A stretch of DNA of 64,000 nt from Mesostigma viride. Its lineage: Eukaryota > Streptophyta > Mesostigmatophyceae > Mesostigmatales > Mesostigmataceae. How positions within the stretch are numbered: position 1 is the first letter of the stretch; each line of letters begins with the position of its first letter. The position numbers were made by a program, and so were the translations under genes. The notes below the pieces were generated by a model, which did not search any database, was not told where the DNA came from, and saw nothing but the letters and a program-made list of their open reading frames with translations. This document shows, one piece after another, positions 1 through 10,700 of this stretch. The stretch spans positions 1,609,192 to 1,673,191 of the forward strand of contig RPFO01000246.1 of NCBI GenBank assembly GCA_009746045.1. Direction: 5' to 3'.

Positions 1-335
1 CTGCAGCCGGGGCTGCAGACGTATTTTCATTGCTAAGCGCAGCCGCCAGGCTGCGTTGCGTCGAGAGGCGTTTGCTCATCGTATATTGCGTAATAGCTTC
101 GGAGAATTATATCAGCATGTGCGTCATAAAAAGACGCGTCGATTGCCCCTGATCTGGATATGCCCCTACTAAACCCCCTCAGGCTCCGGGAGAGGCCTTC
201 TCCCAAACCGGCGCCTCTAAATGTGTTCCAAGCCTATCTGCGGGCTCTGGACCATGGGGCAGCCCTATTGCACCCGCTATGAGTCAGCCATGCTTTGCCC
301 ATGCTGAGAGCTACTCTCTGCTGAGACGCCAGCAT
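1..335 (+). repeat. Dispersed repeat fragments (ORF1-family 3' region)
   Basis: No gene is seen. The first 120 bases, starting with the palindrome CTGCAGCCGGGGCTGCAG, match a diverged copy at about 30720-30840. Bases 240-335 contain the TTTGCCCATGC plus GAGAGCTACTCTCTG hairpin that also occurs in the 3' regions of the ORF1-type elements near 52785 and 54350. This is most simply read as the 3' portion of such an element, cut by the LINE insertion that follows. Confidence 0.5.
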
Positions 336-608
336 TAAATTAAAAAATTCAATTATAACATGCCTCCGTTGGGAGATCATGTAGCACATATTCCTTGATG
401 GGTGGTGGAAAGGAGAGAGCCGCGTAAGCTAACTATCCTAACGCTAATCTACCTAGTCTAGAAAAATCCTAACTGCCCTACTCGTCAAAACGCCTCCTCC
501 TCTTGGGGGGAGGGGGCTTGCCCACAGGGTCGGGCGTGTGAGCCTTGACAATCTTCTGCCACCGCGTCTTGTTCTGCATGGCAGTCCAAAGAAGGGAGAG
601 AGAGGGGA
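336..608 (-). mobile_element. LINE 3'-end fragment, 5' truncated
   Basis: On the minus strand about 590-478 encodes the LINE C-terminal tail: NKTRWQKIVKAHTPD, then a KPPPPKRRRRFDE-like end and a stop at 480-478. A 3' UTR follows, ending in the CTCCCAACGGAGG hairpin and a TTTAAT-type tail at about 336-360. The piece sits directly behind the tail of a second, longer copy in the same orientation, as if one copy inserted at the tail of the other. Confidence 0.75.
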
Positions 609-2553
609 TTAAAAATTAAATTAAATTATAACATGCCTCCGTTGGGAGATCATGTAGCACATATTCCTTGATGGATGGTTGGGGTGGAAGGAGCCGCGTA
701 ATCGAACTAACCTAACTCTAATCTAGCTAGTCTAGAAAAGTCCTAACTACCCTACTCATCAAAACGCCTCCTCCGCTTGGGGGGAGGTGGTTTGCCCACA
801 TGCAGGGTCGGGCGTGTGAGCCTTGACAATCCGCTTCCACCGCGTCTTGTTCTGCATGGCGGTCCAAAGGAGGGAGAGAGAGTGGATGCGGTATTCAAAC
901 TGGGCTGGGACCAGTAGGTCATCCAGCAACATCTGTACGTAGTTCGTGACGTGTTTCCCTACCTTTTTGGCAATGCCCTTGGGGCCAGGCCAGGTCAGAA
1001 TGTGCCGCCCTGGCTGGCCAACTCCGCTGGGGGCCGGCCAGACCAAGGGCGGTGTCGACCTGGCTGGTGCGAGCAAGGTGTCCTACAAATGCTATCCTAC
1101 GCTGTCTAATCTCGTCCGAAATACGAGGCATGCCCCGATACAAAGACTCTGATGACGGGCGCTTGGAAAACCCTACGTTCAGGACCTGTCGGAGCATCCT
1201 GTAAACTGTGCCGTCTAGCCTAGATGCCAGTGTGGGTGTGAGTGTCCACGCCTCGGCGCCATACATGAGCACCGTGAGGACGAGGACCTTGAAGAGCATG
1301 CGCTTGCGGTGGTCCGCGCCCAGGCCCTTGGAGCGCCAGTAGGTGTTGAGCGAACGAAGCCTAGCCCAGGCCAGGCCGATGCGGGTGTCCACATCGTCGG
1401 CGGTGTCAGGTCGAGCCAGCTCCCTAACAGCTTGAAGCGATCGCGGAACGGGACCGTCGTCCCATCGAGCAGTCGCGGCAGCGGCGGTGTACTGGAGGCC
1501 CCAATCACCATCGCCTCATTTTTGACACTAATCTCCAACCCCACCGCCCTCGCCTCCAGGCCCAGACAGTCCAGCCAGGTCTGAATGTGCTCGGGGCGCG
1601 CGATGAGGGTGGTGTCATCCGCATAAATCAGGTCGGCCAGGCGGTAACCAGGTCTAACCCCGCCATGCTCTTTCTCGTTAAGGATGTCCAAGCCTGGCTC
1701 GAACCCCACTGAAGCGCGCACGTGCTCGGCGCATGACGTGATCCACGACAATAATGAACAGGTATGGGGACAGGACACAACCTTGCCACACCCCGTGGTG
1801 AAGGGGGAATGGTGGGGTGGTGCCTTCCGCAGTCCGCACTACTGCCTGTGAGCCCTCATACAGTCGGCGAATGGCAGCAATAAACGCAGGTGGCACTCGA
1901 TCGAGAGCTAGGATGGCCCAAAGAGCCTCCCAGAGGACCGTGTCAAAGGCCTTGATATAGTCAACAAAAATGAAGACCAGCGGCAAACTGTCAGGGGGAA
2001 GGCGACGCACCTCCTCCATCAACCGGCGCGCGACAAACACAGCCATGACAGTGTTACGACCACGACGGAAACCCATCTGAGACTCACCCAGCTAGGTGTG
2101 GGTCCAGCGCGGCGCGGAGCCTGTGCAGCATCATGCGCATGAAGACCTTCAGCGCGGCGCTCTGGAGGCAGACACCCCTGTAGTTACCGGGGTCAGCAGC
2201 AGAGCCCTTCTTGTACAGCATGACGCGGATGGCCGTCTGCCACTCATGCAGCAGGCGGAGGCTCGTCAGAAAGCAGGACACGGTTGCAGAACGCCAGCAG
2301 AAGATCCCTAACCGCCGGATCAGGGGTCTTCAGCAGCTCAGCAGAAAGGTGGTCGGCACCGACCGCCGCATCGTACCGCAGGCGAGCAAGGGCGCCGTCC
2401 AATTCCTTCAAAGTGATCGAAGGGGTGGACGCGACGTCGTCAGTGGCAAGGCAGCCCTCCTGCAAGGCGGGGACTTGATAGTCCGCGGCCGAGGAGGGGG
2501 GCGCTGGCGGCGGCGGGGGTCCGGCAACCCCACGCCAGCATGCCCAAGCTGAT
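609..2553 (-). mobile_element. Non-LTR retrotransposon (LINE) ORF2 remnant with reverse transcriptase
   Basis: Overlapping broken frames on the minus strand (2465-2244, 2281-2084, 2076-1678, 1778-1215, 1392-919, 1076-759) read in order as a LINE reverse transcriptase. Visible motifs are KKGSAADPGNYRGVCL, a palm aspartate in DYIKAFDTV, GVWQGCVLSPYLF, the catalytic LIYADDTTLIA, then the post-RT MYGAEAWTLT and RRIAFVGHLARTSQVD. The frame changes at least four times, so the copy is dead although the YADD residues survive. It is truncated at its 5' end near 2553, with no endonuclease seen. The 3' end carries the hairpin and TTTAAT tail at 609-660. Confidence 0.88.
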
Positions 2554-2815
2554 TAAGCCATGATCATCTTCCACCCCATGTCCTTAACTTTGCACAGCTG
2601 CTGGAATACATGGTGGTGCAGGTGCACCTCAATTGTGCACCCCGAGTAAGTGGCAGTTTACACCAAGTTGCCGCAGGTCATTCAAGGTGATTGTCAGTCG
2701 CCTAGGTAGTATTGAAAACCATATGCCCCTTATCAGGGATATGGTGTGTTACATATCCTCCCCACGGAGGTATGTTCGGAGGTATGATTTATTAATTAAT
2801 TTAATTAATTAATTG
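2554..2815 (+). mobile_element. ORF1-type element, 3' end only
   Basis: This matches the 3' UTRs ending near 53110 and 54610: a stretch starting ATCATCTTCCACCCC, then GGTGGTGCAGGTGCACCT, then TGTGTTACATATCCTCCCC and a CCTCCCCACGGAGG hairpin, followed by a TTAA-type tail at 2788-2815. No coding part remains. Confidence 0.6.
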
Positions 2816-3300
2816 ATCCATCCATCCATCCACTCATCCATGATCCATCCGACTGTGGACGGACACTAGACTCCCTATTAGTGGCTCCAGTCGCCCGGTT
2901 CGCGACAATCGTGGAGCGAGTGTCCACTACCCCCCTCCCCCGGCCCCTGATCAGGGGTGGGGGGGTGGGCCGGGGGGCAGTTAGAACCGAACTGTTCGTG
3001 ACCCCGCCGGCCCGCCCCCCCCCCCGCCCCCGCCCCCGGCCCGGCGCTCCCCCCCCCCACCCCCCATTCCGCATTTCCCCTTCTAGTACTACAGACGGGG
3101 GGCGGTGGGGAGGGGGGGGTCTCAACCCGCCCCTACCCCTCAACCTGTACCAAGGGGTGGGGGGGTTCGGACCCTCAACCCCCCCCCCCCAACACACACA
3201 CCCTCCTGCCCCCACCCCCCCGGCGAGTGCACACTCGCTCCGGGATGGTCACATGCAGCCAGGCTCAGCCAGGTAATTAGTCCGTCTCCAGCCTCAGGCC
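2816..3300. other. GC-rich low-complexity stretch
   Basis: CATC repeats are followed by long runs of C and G (about 2930-3220). Open frames here are Pro/Gly low-complexity artefacts on both strands. No gene is recognised. Confidence 0.6.
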
Positions 3301-3509
3301 TCAGCCGGCGCGGCGTCCATTTTTTTCTGACGGAAGTGTAGCCGAATCGTGAGATAGGAGTCTAGGAACACCTCTTACGATCTGCTCCGAAGAACTGCCC
3401 TGAGCTCTGCCCGGCACCTGGACTGTGCTGTAACGTCCCGTAGTAACAGTACATAATGCATCACTCACGTGTGACATCTCGCGTGTGGCGCTCTCGTTGC
3501 TTTACAGTA

Positions 3510-4250
3510 CAGTCATTACCGCGTTAAGTTGCGATCGACGCCTAAAATTCTGCGTCGCAACTTAACTGACGCGGTAGAATTAGGCTAGCATCCCACCCCC
3601 TCCTCTCACGGACTTCTACACGGCATTCGACAGCTCTCGTCAAGCCCGATCTAGCTGCAGCATGATCAAAACCACCCAAAGTCCCCCATTTTCCTGTTTT
3701 TCCAATACCAGGTCTCTTTTCATGATTCTTGTGAGAAAGGCGGGCCGGCTGCCGCAATACAGGCTCCGGCCCGAGCCCCGCCGGGTGCAGCCAGCCAGCC
3801 GCCAAACAGTGAGTGCGTGAGGGCCGGCCTTTCATATTTATCATTGACGGATACCACAACTGCCTGACCGCCGTCATCATCATGTGCGCCCTGCACTCAT
3901 GCTACTGATGTACCGATGTACCGCAGTCCGCGGGCTGCAAATCAATTGATAATTGGAATCACAAGGTTGCATTCGCGCAGATTCGCGCTTTTCATCAGGC
4001 GGGGACGTCCTTCGCGCCAGGGGAGCTTGCGTATTTTGCCGCCTACAGCCACATACATAGCGGTTCCGGACTAAAAAAAAAGTGGCCTCCTGCGCGGCCA
4101 AAAATGGCTTGACACCTACAAATTGAGTCATTACCGCGTTAAGTTGCGATCGCACCAATGCTTAAGTTGCGGTCGCCGCCCAAACTTCCGCGTCGCAACT
4201 TAACGCGGTAACGCAACATTACGAAACGCAACTTAACGCGGTAATCACTG
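3510..4250. mobile_element. TA-flanked inverted-repeat DNA element (Tc1/mariner-pogo-like MITE)
   Basis: The left end (CAGTCATTACCGCGTTAAGT...) and the reverse complement of the right end (CAGTGATTACCGCGTTAAGT...) match over 24 bases with one mismatch. Both ends abut TA (3508-3509 and 4251-4252). Extra inverted copies of the same end lie inside at 3540-3575 and 4126-4220. The 741-bp interior has no recognisable transposase, so it is non-autonomous. Assignment to the pogo side of Tc1/mariner rests only on the CAGT end and TA target. Confidence 0.65.
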
Positions 4251-4261
4251 TACAGTACTGT

Positions 4262-4381
4262 TGTTGTTGTTGTTGTTGTTGTTGTTTGTTGTTGTGTCCC
4301 ACGCCGCACATGTGCAGCAGTCCAGCAAACTGTACGTACAGTACAGTACACAACGGCGTGGGACACAACAACAACAACAAC
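4262..4381. repeat. Fold-back repeat with TTG/CAA arms
   Basis: A (TTG)n arm followed by TGTCCCACGCCG at about 4262-4308 is the inverted complement of CGGCGTGGGACA plus (CAA)n at about 4352-4381. It would form a stem of about 30 bp. A related half-copy, TTG repeat plus TGTCCCACGCCGCACATG, occurs at 48248-48290. Confidence 0.7.
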
Positions 4382-4385
4382 CTGA

Positions 4386-4754
4386 CAGTACAGTACAGTA
4401 CAGTACAGAACAGTACAGGAACTTTTTACAGTAGGTAATGAACAGTAGGTATTGCCTGGGTCCCCTGAGGCCTGGCGCAAAAGACCGCGAAAGGTCCTGG
4501 CCCGCCTGCAGCGATGGCACTGCTGTTGCAAGGTGTCATGAAACGCTCATCACATCAACAAGAGCTGCAAAAAGAAAACAGGCTTGACTGACGTTCACTA
4601 ACTGTAGCTCTGGGTTTCGTCACCGCTGACGCAGATTTACGCCATTACCAATCGATCGTTCAATCTTGCTCAATAAAAAAGCAGTATTGCACTTTTTGGA
4701 ACGTCAGGCGTTCCTTGCCTGTCGAGGGAACTTCCGCATTGTTCGGCAGTGGAG
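4386..4754. other. 5' flank of the DBHS-like gene
   Basis: CAGTA/TACAG repeats lie at 4385-4440. The rest is the presumed promoter and 5' UTR of the gene starting at 4755. No defined promoter motif is identified. Confidence 0.4.
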
Positions 4755-7700
4755 ATGGCATCAGCGGCAGCAGGCAAGAAGTACGGCAGCGCCGGGAAGC
4801 TATTCGTAGGCAACCTGGTCCCATCAGCCACTGAAGGTGCGTTACCTGCTAGGTGGTAAAGCGCCCGAATGCAGCCCTGTAATTTTTCGTATCTGACGCT
4901 GCCCGCTGCGATTAGAAGAGTTTGGCTTAAACAGCTCGACTAGCGTTGTAAAGTGCAAATATAGGCTGTATGCGAAGTGGAATGCGCTGCGTAGGGCAGC
5001 GCCCTGCTAAAACTACAGCACGGCAAGGCTGCAAGAGAGGTAAAACGTGATTTCATGCGTCAACGTTGGAAGAAAAGACAGCTCGTTCGGCTCAATCTGT
5101 GTTTAGGTATCCTTTCCTCACGATGATTATTGTAATTTCCGTCACAGTCTTTTTCTCACGAGACCCATATTGTTTTCAGGGGTCCGCCCTGAGGTTGCCA
5201 TGCACATGGGTACGAATGCTGGATTATGGCCACTGCAATACAAGCACCCATGGCTTGAGGTCACGTGTTCTCAGTGCTTTCAAGGAATTCAATAGAAATG
5301 CCTGTGGGTGCCCTGTCCTGCTGATGCATCACAGGGCCCTCATTCGTGCTGCTTATGAAGTTGAAGTTTTGAAGTACTTCCTCTTATGGGATGGGCAAAA
5401 TAGATATTACAGCAAGAACAGTAAAACCAAGCGGGGTATTACTCGCTGCCAACAAACTGGCCTCTGGCTCTTATATGCTATCTACCGCTACCTAGCCAGT
5501 TGCAATGCTCCGACAACTGCAGTCATGGCGGGCAGCAAGAGAGTGAGTGTGGCATCGGAATGCCGGCCTGCATGCCTGTTTACAGGTGGCTGGCGGCGGT
5601 TAGGTATTACTTAGTGGCTCGTCCTAGTAAGCGATGCACTCCCGGCCATCTTTCTAACAGTGCCCTTCTACATATTCGGGGCCTCGATGGGATTTCCATC
5701 GCTCGACATCAAGGGTGGGTTCAGGCTGTTCCTGTGTAGAGACTAGTGCCGTGCCTCTTTGGGGGCCCCATGCGCGGAACAGCGTGGCCGTGCCGCCATG
5801 TTGGGGCATAACGAAGTACTTGGCATAAAGGAGCCCTTGTGATATGAGCTAACGAGCAGCACTTGGCATAAAGGAGCCCTCGTGATATGAGCTAACGAGC
5901 AGCACTTGGCATAAAGGAGCCCTCGTGATATGAGCTAACGAGCAGCACTTGGCATAAAGGAGCCCTTGTGGTATGAGCTAACGAGCACCACTTGGCATAA
6001 AGGAGCCCTTGTGATATGAGCTAACGAGCAGCACTTGGCATAAAGGAGCCCTTGTGATATGAGCTAACGAGCAGCACTTGGCATAAAGGAGCCCTCGTGA
6101 TATGAGCTAACGAGCAGCACTTGGCATAAAGGAGCCCTTGTGGTATGAGCTAACGAGCAGCACTTGGCATAAAGGAGCCCTCGTGATATGAGCTAACGAG
6201 CAGCACTTGGCATAAAGGAGCCCTCGTGATATGAGCTAACGAGCAGCACTTGGCAAAAAGGAGCCCTTGTGATATGAGCTAACGAGCAGCACTTGGCATA
6301 AAGGAGCCCTTGTGGTATGAGCTAACGAGCAGCACTTGGCATAAAGGAGCCCTCGTGATATGAGCTAACGAGCAGCACTTGGCATAAAGGAGCCCTTGTG
6401 GTATGAGCTAACGAGCAGCACTTGGCATAAAGGAGCCCTTGTGATATGAGCTAACGAGCAGCACTTGGCATAAAGGAGCCCTTGTGATATGAGCTAACGA
6501 GCAGCACTTGGCATAAAGGAGCCCTTGTGATATGAGCTAACGAGCAGCACTTGGCAAAAAGGAGCCCTTGTGATATGAGCTAACGAGCAGCACTTGGCAT
6601 AAAGGAGCCCTTGTGATATGAGCTAACGAGCAGCACTTGGCATAAAGGAGCCCTCGTGATATGAGCTAACCAGCCCGCGCGGCAGCTTTTGAGAAGGTTG
6701 ACTTCCCAATGCCCAACGGAGGCCTGCGTGAGCAAGTGAATGAAGGAATGAACAGCTCTGGTGAAGCACTTGAAGCAGCCAGGCCCTTCTCTTTGCAGCC
6801 ATGCGGTTGGCATGGCTTAGGTATGCCATAGCAAGGGTGCCACGTACCCATGGATTAGAGTCATAGGAATTTATGGAAGTGCAGCAGGGTCAGGGCGTCA
6901 TGGGGTTGAACCCTCATTGCCGTCGGCTTACGGGGATGGATGAGATTTTGGTGTTTGGTGCTGCGGTTCACGGGCAGGGGCAGGGTTGGGCGGATTTTAC
7001 CGTTCTTGATGATTGTGTAGGCCATTCCAAATGGCACTGTTGGCGTGGCTGGATGCTGCCCCATGGCCAGTACTGCGCACACATTAGGGGGGATGCCCTT
7101 TTTAGCAGACAACCAGTAGACAAGCAGCCTCGATATCCCGGTGACCTCTATAACGAGCCCTGCGTGGATGGGGGCAGCTTTTTCGTGTAGTGGTGGTGGG
7201 GATGAATGGGTTGTTCATAGCGGCGGTGGGGTGGATGCCCAACAACATGAACGTGGGGGCAGGATGAAACCCAACCCACCAAGGTGGGCGCTAGCTTGCA
7301 GGCAGGTGCAGGGGTGGCCATGCACCTGGTATGCTATGCGCCAGCCGCATGACCAACCCGCCAGGCAGGCAGACTTGGCCATGAGTGAACCCGCAAGGAT
7401 GGCCAAAATTTGGAAGGAAACGCCCGCCGTGCCATGTGCTGGCGTCCCTGGGGTTCGCCCCAGCTTGTGGACCTGGCCGCCATTGGTGCAACTCCCTCAG
7501 CTTTTTCTGTCAGAACAGCTTTTCGCTGACATCTTTGTCCATTGCTGGAGGTTATGTCATGAGGCCGATGGCGGTGCCTCATTCTCGTCGGTGGCCCTGT
7601 AGTCCGCGGTGTCAAGTTTGATGCTCTTACCATCTTTCCAGGTATCCTCATCCCCCCTGCCCGGTGATGGTGTGGTAAGCCCTGTCTGTGCCATAAGCCC

Positions 7701-10700
7701 TGTATTGTTGGAGTCCATGGCCGCCCCTTGCCCATAGGGCTATGCCCCTCCCAGGTCCCTGACTGTTACCCTTCCAGGTGCCCAACTGTGACCCTCCCAG
7801 GTTACCCCTTGTGCCCTTCCCCGTTGCCCACTTGTTCCCCACTTGAGCCCTTCCCAGCGGTAAACTTGCCAGGCTCCTAACCATGACCCTCCCAGGTGCC
7901 CAACTGTGCTCCTCCCAGGTATCCCACTCATGTTTTGCACCTGCCGTATTGTAGGCCACCCCACGCATGTTCACCTGGCTATGCTGCAATTTTTCTGGCC
8001 AATGCACTTCCCCACGGTCAACTGCGTTGGGGGCGGCAGGGGAGTTACGTGCGCTCTTCTCAAAATATGGCGAGGTGGCAGAGTGTATCATCCAAAAGAA
8101 AGATAATCAGCCCAGGGGCTTTGCCTTTGTGAGAATGGACTTCAAGCACAGTGCGGAAAAGGTTGGTTCTGCCACAATGTGTGGCTTGAAAAGGGATGAA
8201 GCCAAGGGGGGTGGGGATTGGGTTTTGAGGATCAGTAGTTGACGGCCATGTTGGGAAGTAGTACGTTAAAGCTATCGCCAGCATGCCACCCCTCAAATGC
8301 CGGTATCTGTCCTGGAACAGCTTGCAAAGGCAGAGGCCTGCTGTTGCTAATGTTTTTTGCAAAGCGTACACGGCCAGTTTGCATAGCCTGGTATTTGATT
8401 GTATATACCGATGGTGGAAAGCATAGTTGTTTAGGGCCTTTTTATTTTGCTAGTTTTTGTCGTTGTGGATGGATTCAGCTGTGAGGTAGCATTACTGGCA
8501 GGCTTGGCAACATGGTCAACAATTGAGCCTTAGCGCTAGGCAGCTGGGTGCTGCTCAACACACTAGGGAAAAAGTTACGATCATGCCTGGTCGGTGCTGA
8601 TTCAGTCTTTTTCTGTCAGGCCTGCTTAGGGCAGGCCATGCTAGTTAGCTTGTTGATGCTGCCCCCGCTCAGCACACCGAAGAACCTGCGTTTCTAGTGG
8701 ATTCTCCTATCAATCCTCGGTGTCCAGGTGTCTGTCGTTTATGGTAGGTCTTGAGTTGCATTTTTATGTAGGATGATGATGCATTTTGGCACGAGAAACT
8801 TAACACCTTTTTTTTCTTTTTTTTTATGTGAGTCCCGCTCTACAAGGTTGTACTTATCACCCAGTTCAGTAGGGTCAGGTGCATTGCTCAGGCCTGGGAA
8901 AGGAAGGCGGATAAGAGCATGGAGGGGTTGCGCATACCCACACCGCTGGCAGTGTCGGTAGGGGGCTGTTATGGGGGTAGGCGCCAGGCGCGGCAGGTCT
9001 TGATGCCCAGAGCTCCCAGTCGCCGTGGCCTTGCCATCTGCAGGTGATGTGTCCCTGGTAGTGCTTCATGAGCCAGGAGCATTTCAGTGTGTCAGCGTGT
9101 GTGGCATTTGGGTAGAGTGGTTCTCCCATTCTGTGGACAGGAAGGGGGCCAGGGCAGGGCATGGGATTGCCTGGGAAGATAGGTTGTAGGCTGACCCCAG
9201 GCGTAGCCATGAGGACTAGGACCGGCCATCACAGCTGCTGTGGGAAGCAATTTGTTTGGCGTTGGCGCACGTATCCTGCGAGCGAGACAACGGATGTAAG
9301 GACATTGAATGGGGCATAAGAAACAGGGCATGAGAAACAGGGTTCGCAAACCTGCAAACAAGGGAATGAAGATAGGAAACACGATGCAGAGAAAGAGATG
9401 CACACATGGTGGTTTCTAGTGCGGCGGAATGTGCGTTGTTGGTGCACTGCCAGCAATCCAGCGGCGCCCATCACCATGACTGGCGGCTAGTGGAGTGGGC
9501 ACAAAGCTACTAGATGGGGATTTTTCAAGATTTTTTTTGCCTGACCAGAGGCTGTGCGGTTTCTTGAGATTGTCCTTGCCACTGGGAGATTCACTGCTGC
9601 GCGCATGGCCTAGGTAAGGCCCTGCCACGGTCACGACTGGGGTACGATATGGTTCATAAAAAGCACCCCTTGCAGCTGATGTCAGCATGTCAGTGATTGC
9701 ACGCTGCGGGCATGCACATGGTGTGGGGATGCCCCAACTTTACCATTCGCAACGCCGGGGTGGCTATGATGTCCATCCTCAAGAGTGGCCGGCAAGGTGA
9801 AGTCCCTAGGAAGGTGTTTACTGTCGGCCATGTAGGACAATCGGGGGGGGGCGCCACCTAGTTGCTTGCACGCCTTGTGGAAGCATGTAGCCTGGATGAT
9901 CATTTTTGTGTTTCTTATTTGCGAGTTTTTTTCACTGGTCCCTATCGGTGGTTCACGCAAGGAGCCAAGCACATAGCCACCTTCTGGCTGCAAGCCATTG
10001 GCTGCCTTGCGCACTCGCTGGATTAGCACGTCCGCGCTAGTGAGTTGGGTAAAGTAGGCAGCCTTAGCATGTCATCAAACGCTATGGGGCCACGATTTAT
10101 GGCACAACCTTCGGGAAGTAAATTCATGTCCCTTGAGCGCAACTTGCCCGCCCAACGCAGCCCATCCCCAAGTCATGGGAGGTGGGTGCATGCGATTCAT
10201 AACAACTGATCGTGGATGTGTTTGTCTCTATTTTGTGATGTGATGTGCTGCCGGGGTGCGGCCCTGCGCCTGTGGCCCAATCTGCCACCTGGCGCGCCGG
10301 CGTGCTTGGTCTGCCACTGCTTTACTCATCCCGGCGCGGCCGTGGGGTGGGTGGCTGGGTGATGTCACCTGGCGTGACCCTTCTCCCCGCGGGCTCGGGA
10401 CCGACGCCAGGCCAGGGACGAGCTCAACGGCAAGCTCTTCAAAGGTATTGCATGCTTTGTTTAGGCGCACAACCCTAGACTCTACAGCCTAAACCTTCAA
10501 GCCTTGCCTCTTCATTTATTTTATTCTTTATGTTACTTCATCCTATTCCCAACGTCGCATGGTGGAAAACGCCAAGCCAAGCATGACACCCCTGTGCCTA
10601 CCGCACCGATGTGCCTGGACCTGGTTGTCTTGCATCCGACTTGTGCTTGCCGAGGAGGGGAAGTGTAGGGGGGTGGCAGGCGTCCAGTCTCGCTCCGTTA

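Noticed and set aside
5818..6670. Possible CRISPR array (regular 43-bp units)
   Set aside because: Units are contiguous repeats without unique spacers, inside a eukaryotic intron.
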